Shown here: positions 1 to 6,462 of the stretch, in pieces
How the letters are laid out: each line of letters begins with the position of its first letter
Numbering within the stretch: position 1 is the stretch's first letter
Assembly: GCA_964559865.1 (NCBI GenBank)
Contig: CAZLJD010000008.1
Coordinates: forward strand, 1 to 40,343
Reading direction: 5' to 3'
From: JAGHAJ01 sp964559865 [NCBI: uncultured Synergistota bacterium]
GTDB taxonomy: Bacteria; Synergistota; JAGHAJ01
DNA length: 40,343 nt
Notes under the pieces: generated by a model
Told to the model about the DNA's origin: nothing
The model's input: only the letters and a program-made list of their open reading frames with translations
Database searches by the model: none
Made by a program: the position numbers and the translations under genes

Positions 1-470
1 CCATCATCTTTTGATGTTGGTAGTTTGTTCACATTTTTCTCAAGCCATCCTATTTTATCAACCACTCTTATATCAAATTCAGGAACATAGGGCTTAATAT
101 CCAAGAGAGGCGTTCCATCTACAATATCTACATCTCGGATATATAATGTGTTTCTTTCAATCATAATCAGTCTCACTACCGAAATGCCGATTGAATTCGG
201 CCTACTTGGAGCCCTTGTTGAGAAGACTCCGTGTATTCGATTATCCATAAATGGCTTCACTTTTAGTGACGATTTTTTAGATAAGTAGAAGTGATATATC
301 AAAATGATGTGAGAAAAGCCTTCAAGATCTTTCAAACCTTCGGCATATTCCGGGAACACCTCAACTGTTCCATCAGCTCCTTTAGCAGCTATAGGTTGTA
401 TAGGTGTTCCTTTTGGCTCTTTGAATTGGGAATGAATGATTCCTATTGGCTTATATCTTATCTCGTCCAT
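1..470 (-). CDS. trmO: TrmO-family tRNA m6t6A37 methyltransferase (TsaA/YaeB-like), 3' end cut by window edge
   Basis: This gene is read leftward and runs off the left edge, with about 156 codons visible. It is too short for some ORF finders because no stop lies inside the window. The protein starts MDEIRYKPIGIIHS and carries the family's FKEPKGTPIQ, GFSHIILIYHF, FSTRAPSRPNSIG and DVDIVDGTPLLDIKPYVP segments. TrmO uses S-adenosylmethionine to N6-methylate t6A37 of ANN-decoding tRNAs. The RxPxRPNxIG and DGTPLLDIKPY motifs are hallmarks of the UPF0066 beta-barrel. The ATG at 468-470 is preceded by AGGTGA at 475-480. The gene follows a 40-codon small ORF by 12 bp. If the window ends were joined, the frame would stop four codons past the edge, giving a normal-length protein. 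The family call is firm; tRNA specificity is inferred. Confidence 0.85.
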   Translation of the reverse strand, partial: MDEIRYKPIGIIHSQFKEPKGTPIQPIAAKGADGTVEVFPEYAEGLKDLEGFSHIILIYHFYLSKKSSLKVKPFMDNRIHGVFSTRAPSRPNSIGISVVRLIMIERNTLYIRDVDIVDGTPLLDIKPYVPEFDIRVVDKIGWLEKNVNKLPTSKDD

Positions 471-482
471 AATTTCACCTCT

Positions 483-605
483 CTATAGTGCTATTTCCGA
501 TAACTCGTTCATATCCGGACGGTTCGGATATACTCCCGAATATGGAAGATATGCGAACAGCTCGTACATACATCCCTGTAGGTAACCATTTTTGTTTTTG
601 GTCAT
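483..605 (-). CDS. Small protein A (40 aa), inside direct repeat copy A
   Basis: A short leftward ORF begins MTKNKN and shares the block ELFAYLP-x-SGVYPNR with small protein B (3781-3933). Most differences between the copies outside this block are single substitutions, and neither copy has a frameshift before its own stop, which argues for coding. The ribosome site is AGTAGG, one base off the AGGAGG of copy B, so this copy may be less well translated. It ends 12 bp before trmO. I do not recognise the family. It could be a leader ORF controlling downstream genes rather than a functional protein. Confidence 0.4.
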   Translation of the reverse strand: MTKNKNGYLQGCMYELFAYLPYSGVYPNRPDMNELSEIAL

Positions 606-811
606 GTTTTACCTACTATTAAAAAGCTATCAAGTGGATTTTTTATTGCTGAAAGACATAAGTATATAGATCTGTTTTGTGTCTGCTAGAGTGTATCATC
701 ATTTACCACCATACAAATAATATAGCAAAAGAAGAGTAGAAAACCAAGTTTATTCAGGGGCAGTTGTGAAGGAGTATGCTGTGTTTTCGTTAACCAAATG
801 GTGAGCAAAAA
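491..811. repeat. Direct repeat copy A (~320 bp)
   Basis: This stretch matches 3821-4139 in the same orientation at roughly 85-90 percent by eye, with a few small indels. Both copies start in the 3' part of the small ORF, run through its start and upstream region, and end with the 28-bp dif-like site. The pair flanks the restriction-modification and toxin-antitoxin genes, so homologous or site-specific recombination between them could delete about 3.3 kb. Confidence 0.85.
784..811 (+). other. dif-like recombination site, copy 1
   Basis: The site reads TTTTCGTTAAC, CAAATG, GTGAGCAAAAA: an 11-6-11 layout with imperfectly symmetric arms, as in Xer dif/pdif sites. Three further copies lie at 4112, 4221 and 8081, all in the same orientation. 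The last codons of the methyltransferase gene overlap this copy. Confidence 0.5.
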
Positions 812-1701
812 CTGTTTGCTTCGCTGCTTATCCTCTTCTTAGCGAGATCCACGTATGTTTTGTTTATCTCGTATCCGACATAGAATCTTTTGGTTTTTAG
901 GGCTGCGATTGCTGTTTGTCCGCTTCCCATAAATGGATCCAAAACTACTTCACCTTCAAAGGTGTAGAGCTGGATGCAGCGGTAGGGAAGTTCTACGGGA
1001 AAAGGGGCTGGATGTCCAACTTTTTTTGCTGATTCTGTTGGGAATGTCCAAACACTTTTTGTGAGTTCGAGGAATTCTTCTTTAGTGATTGTGCTTTCTC
1101 TCTTTTTGGGATTTTTTCTTGTGAATGTATCTTTAGAAAAGACCAAAATGTATTCGTGGACATCTCTTAAGGTAGGGTTTGCTGCTGATAACCAACTTCC
1201 CCATGCAGTTGAAGGACTGGCACTGGAGGCTTTATTCCATATAATTTCTCCTCTCATAAGAAAACCTATTTTCAACATATCCTCGATAATGTAGCAGTGT
1301 AATGGAATGTAGGGTTTTCTTCCCAAATTGGCTACATTTATACAAACTCTCCCCCCGGGTACTAATACACGGTAGGTTTCCTTCCATACCTGCTTTAAAA
1401 ATCTTCTATATTCTTCTAAAGTAAGATTCTCATCGTATTCTTTCCCTACATTATAGGGAGGGGATGTAACCATAAGGTGAACACTATTATCAGGTAGTTC
1501 TTCCATTTTTTCACTACTTTTACAAAATATTTGGTTTAGGATCTCCTTGGATATTTCTGATTCTTTGTATTTAACCTTTTTTTCTTTAGGAGAGTCTTTG
1601 TATAAGTTACTTGAATAAAAAGGAGTAGAATCGTGATTAATTCTCCCGCGAGTCCCAAAAGGACTTGTTTTAGTTCCTCTTCTATATTTTTTATTTTCCA
1701 T
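790..1701 (-). CDS. Site-specific DNA methyltransferase, beta class (N4-cytosine or N6-adenine)
   Basis: About 303 residues. The order of motifs is TSPPYN (motif IV, near residue 80) first and DPFMGSGQT (motif I) near the C terminus, which defines the beta group of amino-methyltransferases. SPPY favours N4-cytosine but does not exclude N6-adenine. The N terminus has the FGTRGRINHDSTPFY block seen in small type II N4-cytosine enzymes. The ATG at 1701 is chosen over the one at 1707 because GAGGA (1708-1712) abuts the upstream ATG but sits 6 bp from this one. It overlaps the end of the endonuclease gene, so the pair is co-translated. Its role is to protect host DNA from the partner nuclease. The final residues (NSFCSPFG) are encoded by the dif-like site, suggesting the gene's 3' end was set by a recombination event. 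Confidence 0.85.
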   Translation of the reverse strand: MENKKYRRGTKTSPFGTRGRINHDSTPFYSSNLYKDSPKEKKVKYKESEISKEILNQIFCKSSEKMEELPDNSVHLMVTSPPYNVGKEYDENLTLEEYRRFLKQVWKETYRVLVPGGRVCINVANLGRKPYIPLHCYIIEDMLKIGFLMRGEIIWNKASSASPSTAWGSWLSAANPTLRDVHEYILVFSKDTFTRKNPKKRESTITKEEFLELTKSVWTFPTESAKKVGHPAPFPVELPYRCIQLYTFEGEVVLDPFMGSGQTAIAALKTKRFYVGYEINKTYVDLAKKRISSEANSFCSPFG

Positions 1702-2587
1702 TTTCATTCCTCAGTAACTTTAGAAATACTTCTGCTTTTTTTTCGTGAGTGGGCTCGCGGTTAGCTATCTCTATGATTTTTCCTAACTCCTTCTTGGTCT
1801 TCATTCCAGAGAAGAATTCTCGTTCTTCGGAAAGGAGATTAATTAATTCCTGTTTCAGTTCTTCATAAGAATCAAATCTTAGAAATCCTCTTTTAGGGGT
1901 TGATTTGATGTTGTTTTTATGAGTAGGGTTATCTAAAGGTTGTGGGTTAACGGAGTAAAAACCTTGAATGATTCCTGTCCTTTTTAAGTGATCGACTTTT
2001 TCATAATAGCTTTCTGTTATTGGGGTATTACCTAGAATAATTATAGGAATTCTGGCTGATTTGAGACTGGAAACTCGGATGTTTATGCTTTTCCCAATAG
2101 CTTTTAGCATTGTGTCTGATCTCAGTAATCCAGGATTACCTCGATGAGTGGTATAATCTCCTATATTCTTTAACTTTCCCGTAGAAGTGTTATATTCCCA
2201 ATTCCATACTATGGACATTTTTACCTCTATTATCATTAAGATATTTTGGGGCTGTTGATTCTGTTGGTTGGTTTTGCATATAGCCGCATCTGCTGGGGAT
2301 CTCGTTGACAGTCCTATATCTTCACAAATTACATGTTGGACTGTAAATCCTCCTGCTTTTTCTGCTATCTCTTCCAAAAGTTTTTTAGCCCATTTTTCTG
2401 TAAAGCTTCCGATAAAAGCATTTCTACTTTGAAGTGTGGCCCTAGTCCCTTTATAATTTTTAGGCCAATAAGCTAAATATCTGCCATCTTCGGTCACATA
2501 AAAAAGTTGTTCCGGAATAGCAACTTCTAGTGTTTTTGCGAAGAATTCTTTTTCAACAGACTTATTCCAAAGCTTTGATGCGTTCAT
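1691..2587 (-). CDS. Type II restriction endonuclease, PD-(D/E)XK-like
   Basis: About 298 residues. A nuclease core is visible as SPADAAIC followed about 20 residues later by MIIEVKMS, fitting the D-(x)n-ExK pattern of PD-(D/E)XK enzymes. The partner methyltransferase lies directly downstream and overlaps it. The start is the ATG at 2587, which overlaps the stop of the HTH gene as ATGA, so translation is coupled; a longer ORF reading upstream is only the overlap with the HTH gene. The target sequence cannot be read from the protein. The call rests on the motif and the methyltransferase neighbour, with no specific named relative recognised. Confidence 0.7.
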   Translation of the reverse strand: MNASKLWNKSVEKEFFAKTLEVAIPEQLFYVTEDGRYLAYWPKNYKGTRATLQSRNAFIGSFTEKWAKKLLEEIAEKAGGFTVQHVICEDIGLSTRSPADAAICKTNQQNQQPQNILMIIEVKMSIVWNWEYNTSTGKLKNIGDYTTHRGNPGLLRSDTMLKAIGKSINIRVSSLKSARIPIIILGNTPITESYYEKVDHLKRTGIIQGFYSVNPQPLDNPTHKNNIKSTPKRGFLRFDSYEELKQELINLLSEEREFFSGMKTKKELGKIIEIANREPTHEKKAEVFLKLLRNENGK

Positions 2588-2772
2588 TGGTTCATTTCCC
2601 CTTTTGATTTTCTTTGTTCTTCGATCCATCTATCAATATCGGATTTTTTGAATCTCCACTGGTTGGCTATTTTGAAGCCGGGAACTTTACCCTTTTCGAG
2701 CATCTTATAAAGGGTGTGCTTGCTTATTTTCAAATATTTTGCCAGCTCTTCAAGGGTTATAAGTTCTTCCAT
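2584..2772 (-). CDS. Excisionase-family helix-turn-helix protein
   Basis: A 62-residue protein made almost entirely of a MerR/Xis-type winged helix: TLEELAKYLKISKHTLYKMLEKG, then VPGFKI-x-NQWRF, then DIDRWIEEQ. This family binds DNA as recombination directionality factors or small regulators. It is the first gene of the restriction-modification operon, coupled to the nuclease through an ATGA overlap, so a controller role, like C-proteins that delay nuclease expression, is a reasonable inference. A palindrome ACACT-TAAT-AGTGT overlapping the promoter's -10 box (2818-2823) would be a plausible autoregulatory site. Confidence 0.75.
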   Translation of the reverse strand: MEELITLEELAKYLKISKHTLYKMLEKGKVPGFKIANQWRFKKSDIDRWIEEQRKSKGEMNQ

Positions 2773-2817
2773 CTATTAGTCTCCCTTTGCAAATAATTGT
2801 CTACTTTCACACTTAAT

Positions 2818-2846
2818 AGTGTATGAACTCTTTTAGTAAAAGTCAA
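2818..2846 (-). promoter_or_regulatory. Promoter of the HTH-nuclease-methyltransferase operon
   Basis: Read leftward, TTGACT (2841-2846) and TACACT (2818-2823) are separated by 17 bp. The -10 overlaps the dyad ACACT-TAAT-AGTGT, a possible operator for the HTH protein. Confidence 0.55.
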
Positions 2847-2906
2847 GTGGAGGATATTTGTTTTCTTGTCTTCTGAGCTCTGTTCTATGTGTGGGTACAA
2901 GCGGGG

Positions 2907-2942
2907 GTCAACTACCTATGACTTCAGTCGTAGGTAGTTGAC
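2907..2942. repeat. Perfect 12-bp inverted repeat (hairpin) at the 3' end of the HEPN gene
   Basis: GTCAACTACCTA (2907-2918) pairs exactly with TAGGTAGTTGAC (2931-2942) around a 12-base loop that can itself partly pair. This resembles the subterminal hairpins of IS200/IS605-type elements and their non-coding relatives. It supplies the last codons and the stop of the upstream HEPN gene. Confidence 0.75.
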
Positions 2943-3138
2943 CTATATTAACAGCAATTCTTTCAAAGATCTTCTCCACACCGGAATAAAAATCATGCAA
3001 AATACTTGCTGCTGCCCTTATCTCAACATAAGTTGGTTCATCCACGATTTTCGCTAACAGGTTTTTCATTTCACCATTCAATCTCTCAAGATTTTTTATC
3101 TCAGTTTTAATATCCTCTATCAACTCTTGCTTACTCAT
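2908..3138 (-). CDS. HepT-like HEPN ribonuclease toxin, probably C-terminally truncated
   Basis: A 76-residue protein with the R-x6-H signature of HEPN ribonucleases (RAAASILH) followed by DFYSGVEKIFERIA, a block typical of HepT-like toxins. Relatives as I know them are roughly twice as long and continue past this block. Here the frame ends GQLPTTEVIGS inside a perfect hairpin, so the C-terminal half is missing. It overlaps the nucleotidyltransferase antitoxin gene by 8 bp, the usual MNT-HEPN arrangement. The intact protein would cut RNA and be neutralised by adenylylation by its partner. Whether the stump is active is uncertain. Confidence 0.7.
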   Translation of the reverse strand: MSKQELIEDIKTEIKNLERLNGEMKNLLAKIVDEPTYVEIRAAASILHDFYSGVEKIFERIAVNIGQLPTTEVIGS

Positions 3139-3427
3139 AAATGAGTTCCCCTTCTCTTAATGTTTTTTCTTTTAAGCTTTCAAAGGCATCCTCAAAAGGT
3201 ATTAGATTAACTTCTACATTCCATCCAACAGTATCACTTGCGTCAACTAAAGCCTTTATATAAAGTTCTGGTGCTAATCCTTCTACCACAAGGTCTATAT
3301 CAGACCTGTCATGCACATAACCTTTTACCAATGAGCCGATAAGAAAAATCCTTTTAACTTTATATTTTTCTTTAAGCATTTGAGCAATTTTTCTGCTAAG
3401 ATTCCTTAATTCTTCTTTTCTATCCAT
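3131..3427 (-). CDS. MNT-type nucleotidyltransferase antitoxin (MntA-like)
   Basis: 98 residues with the minimal nucleotidyltransferase signature GSLVKG followed by DIDLVVEG, whose two aspartates bind the metal. MntA-type proteins silence HEPN toxins by transferring AMP to a tyrosine near their active site. The 3' end overlaps the HEPN start by 8 bp, giving tight co-expression. The start is ATG at 3427 with GGAGTG upstream. A second, different nucleotidyltransferase gene lies 3 bp upstream. Confidence 0.75.
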   Translation of the reverse strand: MDRKEELRNLSRKIAQMLKEKYKVKRIFLIGSLVKGYVHDRSDIDLVVEGLAPELYIKALVDASDTVGWNVEVNLIPFEDAFESLKEKTLREGELIYE

Positions 3428-3430
3428 TTC

Positions 3431-3757
3431 TTACACTCCCGGTAATCTTAATGCTTCCTCTTTTAATGGCAGTTTTGAATACATCCCTTCAAACTTTTCT
3501 CCCCACACAGATTTTTCAACCAAATCAACCTTTACTCCAAGCAAATCGCCGAGATAATTTTCCAGTTCAACAAAGTCTAAAAGGCTAATTTTTGCTTGCG
3601 GTTTAAATTCCACTAAAATATCAACATCGCTTCCTTTTTTAGCCTCTCCTCTTAAATAAGAGCCAAAGATACCAATCTCTTCAATTCCACACTTTTCCTT
3701 TAGTTCTTTTTCATGTTCTTTAAGAATTTTCTTTATTTCATCAAGCGACTTATTCAT
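3431..3757 (-). CDS. Second MNT-type nucleotidyltransferase domain protein
   Basis: 108 residues starting MNKSLDEIKK; ATG 3757 is preferred over an in-frame GTG at 3766 because AGGTGG sits 5 bp upstream of the ATG. The core GSYLRGEAKKGSDVDILVEF is a canonical Pol-beta-like minimal nucleotidyltransferase. Its C-terminal tail (after DLVEK) is not the usual family ending. It stops 3 bp before the second nucleotidyltransferase gene, so two such genes precede a single HEPN toxin gene. Its own HEPN partner may have been lost, or both may act on one toxin. Confidence 0.7.
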   Translation of the reverse strand: MNKSLDEIKKILKEHEKELKEKCGIEEIGIFGSYLRGEAKKGSDVDILVEFKPQAKISLLDFVELENYLGDLLGVKVDLVEKSVWGEKFEGMYSKLPLKEEALRLPGV

Positions 3758-3780
3758 TTTTGCCACCTAATTATTTTATT

Positions 3781-3933
3781 CTAACTCTCAGTTTTAAATC
3801 TTTTCAAAGCGGTGGTGGGCATTTCACTTAACTCGTTCATATTCGAACGGTTCGGATATACTCCCGAATTAGGAAGATATGCGAACAGCTCGCATACGCA
3901 TCTCTGTGGGTGACTATTTTTGTTTTTGGTCAT
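3781..3933 (-). CDS. Small protein B (50 aa), inside direct repeat copy B
   Basis: The ORF starts MTKNKN at ATG 3933 with a strong AGGAGG 6 bp upstream and carries CVCELFAYLP and SGVYPNR, matching small protein A for its first 37 residues. It then extends 13 residues further (ending ALKRFKTES). It lies 23 bp before and co-directional with the nucleotidyltransferase gene, as copy A lies before trmO. No family recognised. The good ribosome site and conserved frame make it more credible than copy A. Confidence 0.5.
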   Translation of the reverse strand: MTKNKNSHPQRCVCELFAYLPNSGVYPNRSNMNELSEMPTTALKRFKTES

Positions 3934-4139
3934 GTTTTACCTCCTGTTAAAAGGTTATCAAGTGGATTTTTATTGCTGAAAGACATAAGTATATATATCT
4001 GTTTTGTGTCTGCTAGAGTGTATCATCATTTACCGCCATACAAATAATATAGCAAAAGAAGCAAAAAGCCAAGCGTATTCTAGGTGGTTGTGGGGAGTAT
4101 AGTGTGCTGTATTTTCACTAACCAAATGGTAAGCAAAAG
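3821..4139. repeat. Direct repeat copy B (~320 bp)
   Basis: Partner of copy A at 491-811, same orientation, ending at dif-like site copy 2. It carries the start and upstream region of small protein B. The stretch 3934-4512 otherwise has no convincing gene; it holds this repeat's tail, two dif-like sites, a palindrome and the recombinase promoter. Confidence 0.85.
4112..4139 (+). other. dif-like recombination site, copy 2
   Basis: TTTTCACTAAC, CAAATG, GTAAGCAAAAG. It ends repeat copy B and closes the restriction/toxin module. It lies 109 bp from copy 3. Confidence 0.5.
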
Positions 4140-4220
4140 CTATTCCTTTTCAACCTTCTTCTCTCCACCTTTTCCACATTTAAGTTTTCCATTCATTGCT
4201 TTTATTACTTCTCCATTACC

Positions 4221-4248
4221 TTTTCATTAACCAAATGGTAAGTGAAAG
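4221..4248 (+). other. dif-like recombination site, copy 3
   Basis: TTTTCATTAAC, CAAATG, GTAAGTGAAAG. Eight of eleven arm bases are symmetric. It opens the recombinase module. Confidence 0.5.
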
Positions 4249-4379
4249 CTATTTGTCTTTAACTTTCCTCATCCTTAGAAGTGTGTTGTTTTTGTGGCTT
4301 TTAAGGTGGGTGTTTTAGGATGATAGGTTGGTTAATACCTTTAGAAGTAATAAGTGTGGTTTTAGGGTGTTTTTGTGAG

Positions 4380-4407
4380 CTATAATAAAACCCAAATTTT
4401 ATTATAG
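4380..4407. promoter_or_regulatory. Perfect 11-bp palindrome upstream of the recombinase promoter
   Basis: CTATAATAAAA, six-base loop CCCAAA, TTTTATTATAG. It sits about 26 bp upstream of the -35 box. It could be an operator, a recombinase accessory site or a hairpin; the sequence alone does not decide. Confidence 0.5.
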
Positions 4408-4433
4408 TTAGATGGACGTTCTCAACGAAAAAC

Positions 4434-4462
4434 TTGCGTTTTTTGTGTATTTGTGTTATACT
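4434..4462 (+). promoter_or_regulatory. Promoter of the tyrosine recombinase
   Basis: TTGCGT (4434-4439), 17-bp spacer, TATACT (4457-4462). About 50 bp lie between the -10 box and the TTG start. Confidence 0.55.
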
Positions 4463-4512
4463 TATTATAATAATTCTTTTAAGGTAAGATTATAATTAAG
4501 GAGGAGTGGCTT

Positions 4513-5157
4513 TTGGGTCTTGTGCCGTATAGTGGTTCTATTGTTCTACCACAGCGTGGTACGGTGAAGTACCTTACAAAACCACAGCTTGATGTACTCA
4601 CGGATGCCTTTAGGGAGTACTATGACAGTAGTCGGAGAAAGAAGACGGCAGGTAGGTACTGGTTGGTTTATCTTACTTTGAGGCATACGGGTGCGAGGAT
4701 AGGTGAGGTCACGAGTATAGATGATGCTACTGATGTGGACTTTAGAGGTGCAGAGATCAAGCTGGTTACATTGAAGCAACATGCTAGGACGAAAAGAGGT
4801 AACAAGAGTAGGGTGAGGCGTCCTAGTCGGATAGTTCCGGTTCCTCACTTTGTAATAAGTGAGATAGCGACTTATCTTGCCAATTTCCCAGAGATGAGGG
4901 GTAAGGTGTTTTCGGTTCATCCTGCTAATTTTTATGTGAAGTTTAGAGACATAGCTGTGCGTGCGGGGGTACCGCGGGATCTTGCACATCCTCATGTGTT
5001 GAGACACACGAGGGCCATAGAGTTGCTGAGAAACGGTATCCCTGTTACGATAGTACAGGATCTACTTGGACATTCTGCACTCACTACCACTGCCGTGTAC
5101 CTTCGAATAAGCGGACAAGAAGCAAAACATATCCTCAAAGAAAAAGGATTGATCTAG
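4513..5157 (+). CDS. Tyrosine recombinase, catalytic domain only
   Basis: 214 residues. The catalytic set is complete: R62 in TGARIGE, H161-x-x-R164 in HVLRH, H187 in LLGHSALTTT, nucleophile Y196; a lysine candidate lies in the TLKQHARTK strand. The usual N-terminal SAM-like arm-binding domain of Xer/integrase proteins is absent; only about 40 residues precede the catalytic domain. The start is a TTG supported by AAGGAGGAG six bases upstream. The gene lies between dif-like sites 3 and 4 and is the obvious candidate to act on all four, either to resolve multimers or to move modules. The coding strand is G/T-rich, unlike most of the window. Confidence 0.85.
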   Translation: MGLVPYSGSIVLPQRGTVKYLTKPQLDVLTDAFREYYDSSRRKKTAGRYWLVYLTLRHTGARIGEVTSIDDATDVDFRGAEIKLVTLKQHARTKRGNKSRVRRPSRIVPVPHFVISEIATYLANFPEMRGKVFSVHPANFYVKFRDIAVRAGVPRDLAHPHVLRHTRAIELLRNGIPVTIVQDLLGHSALTTTAVYLRISGQEAKHILKEKGLI

Positions 5158-5185
5158 ATTTATAGAAAACCGACGGGATGAACTA

Positions 5186-5205
5186 CTCCTCATTAAAAAG
5201 AGGAG
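5186..5205. terminator. Hairpin between convergent genes
   Basis: CTCCTC and GAGGAG flank an A-rich loop, between the recombinase stop and the end of the leftward secreted-protein operon. It lacks a clear U-run, so termination is only suggested. Confidence 0.35.
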
Positions 5206-5504
5206 CTCCCCGCTTCAACGAGTGCAACCGCACTCTCCACAGGCGTAAGTTTGGGCCGTTCCAGCCCTACCGCTCGTAAGGTAACTAAAGACCCATCTCG
5301 TAGTAATACCGCAAAACGCCCCACAGAACCGTTAAACACCTTTATATACGCCGGTAAACTCCATAACTTAATAACATTCCGCCATAATACACCCCGAACC
5401 GCCGAAACATCCTTAACCACATCATACCTAACCCTTAACTCCACCGCATTACTCACACCCAACCAACAAAACAACAAAACAAACAATACCACAAATACCC
5501 TCAC
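5193..5504 (-). CDS. Secreted hypothetical protein (103 aa)
   Basis: Starts at GTG 5504, overlapping the preceding TGA as GTGA. An N-terminal signal peptide (MRVFVVLFVLLFCWLGVSNA) has a plausible signal peptidase I site after SNA, leaving about 83 residues rich in beta-forming stretches (FAVLLRDGSLVTLRAVG). No cysteine pairs or known domain seen. It is the last gene of a leftward G/T-rich operon that also carries the Cys-rich and 235-residue secreted proteins. Function unknown; export from the cytoplasm is the only clear property. Confidence 0.55.
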   Translation of the reverse strand: MRVFVVLFVLLFCWLGVSNAVELRVRYDVVKDVSAVRGVLWRNVIKLWSLPAYIKVFNGSVGRFAVLLRDGSLVTLRAVGLERPKLTPVESAVALVEAGSSSF

Positions 5505-5740
5505 TCTATCATCCCCCCGCTAACTTCTTCCATGTTTTCTCTCCAATAGCTAACAACCTCACCTCTATTTTACGAAGAAATTAAACCAGTAGGCCTTACA
5601 TGAGGATTCATCTTAAAGCCCTGCTCCTTCAACACCTGAATAATCTTCCCTCTTAACTCCCACTCTGATCTACCTAACTTCACTTCCATTCCCTTATAAC
5701 TCTGGTCCCCCCAGTGACATGGGCGTAGATACACCCACAT
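5501..5740 (-). pseudogene. Small ORF interrupted by an in-frame TAA (56 + 22 codons)
   Basis: The ATG at 5740 overlaps the preceding stop as TGATG. Translation reads MWVYLRPCHWGDQSYKG and continues to GLISS, then meets TAA at 5570-5572. The same frame stays open for 22 more codons (NRGEVVSYWREN...) and ends at TGA 5501-5503, which overlaps the next gene's start as GTGA. Tight coupling at both ends implies an ancestral 79-residue gene split by one nonsense change (for example AAA to TAA). Residues 24-50 include ELRGKIIQVLKEQGF and NPHVRP, which read like a real soluble domain; family not recognised. Either a pseudogene or a 56-residue shortened protein. Confidence 0.5.
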
Positions 5741-6447
5741 CACTTTATTATCCCCTGCTTCTTCGCAACCGCTATAACCTTATCAAACGCATCCAAAGAA
5801 TAGTTAACCCCAAACAACTGCGTAAGCGTCACCCCCAACTCCGGATAGTATATCGAATAATAACAATACGCATGGTGCCTTATAGGATCAACCAGCTCCG
5901 CAAAACTCCTGTGCCCCGGTATCTCCATGTACGTCTTAAGAACCGCTTCCGGATGCAACTCCATCGATAGCTCGTACCCTCTCCTTAAATCCTTACCCTT
6001 AATTAAATTTACCATCGGATTAAAATGCTTTCTGTACACCCACCAAACATATACACCCCTCTCTATAGCTTTAAACATGACTCTCGTAACCTTAACAGGC
6101 TTTACCTTAAGCCTAAGCTCCCGCATGTATATACCTTTGTTCTCATAGTTAGCGTCAATGTACATTAATGACTCTCCCGTTCCGTCCGCAAGCCGCATCC
6201 TCCTCGGATCCAATACCGATAACCAGTTTATACCCTTCTGCCTCTTATCCGAATACACCTTCTTAAGCTCGTCCTTCCACCACCTCTGCACATCCCCCGC
6301 CTGCAACACCATGAAAACCTTAGCAGATACTGATCCATAACCATATCCATATTTCCAGCTGTTTATCAACTTGTATGCGTATCCCTGCCCCACAAACACC
6401 ACTACAAACACCAACACCAAACCCAATACACACAAACGCCTCCTCAC
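5740..6447 (-). CDS. Secreted hypothetical protein (235 aa)
   Basis: GTG start at 6447 with AGGAGG upstream. A signal peptide (MRRRLCVLGLVLVFVVVFVG) ends near GYAY, leaving about 210 residues. The mature part is rich in Trp and Tyr (KYGYGYGSV, RWWKDELKK, VYVWWVYRK, YCYYSIYYPE) and basic residues, giving an aromatic, probably cell-surface or envelope protein. No domain recognised. It follows the Cys-rich gene by about 15 bp and is coupled to the next ORF by TGATG. Type IV secretion or surface assembly could be imagined for a plasmid, but nothing in the sequence shows it. Confidence 0.6.
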   Translation of the reverse strand: MRRRLCVLGLVLVFVVVFVGQGYAYKLINSWKYGYGYGSVSAKVFMVLQAGDVQRWWKDELKKVYSDKRQKGINWLSVLDPRRMRLADGTGESLMYIDANYENKGIYMRELRLKVKPVKVTRVMFKAIERGVYVWWVYRKHFNPMVNLIKGKDLRRGYELSMELHPEAVLKTYMEIPGHRSFAELVDPIRHHAYCYYSIYYPELGVTLTQLFGVNYSLDAFDKVIAVAKKQGIIK

Positions 6448-6462
6448 TATACCACTCCTCCT

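Noticed and set aside
4546-5007. Leftward 153-codon ORF opposite the recombinase
   Set aside because: It is the antisense shadow of a gene with all catalytic residues and a good promoter and ribosome site.
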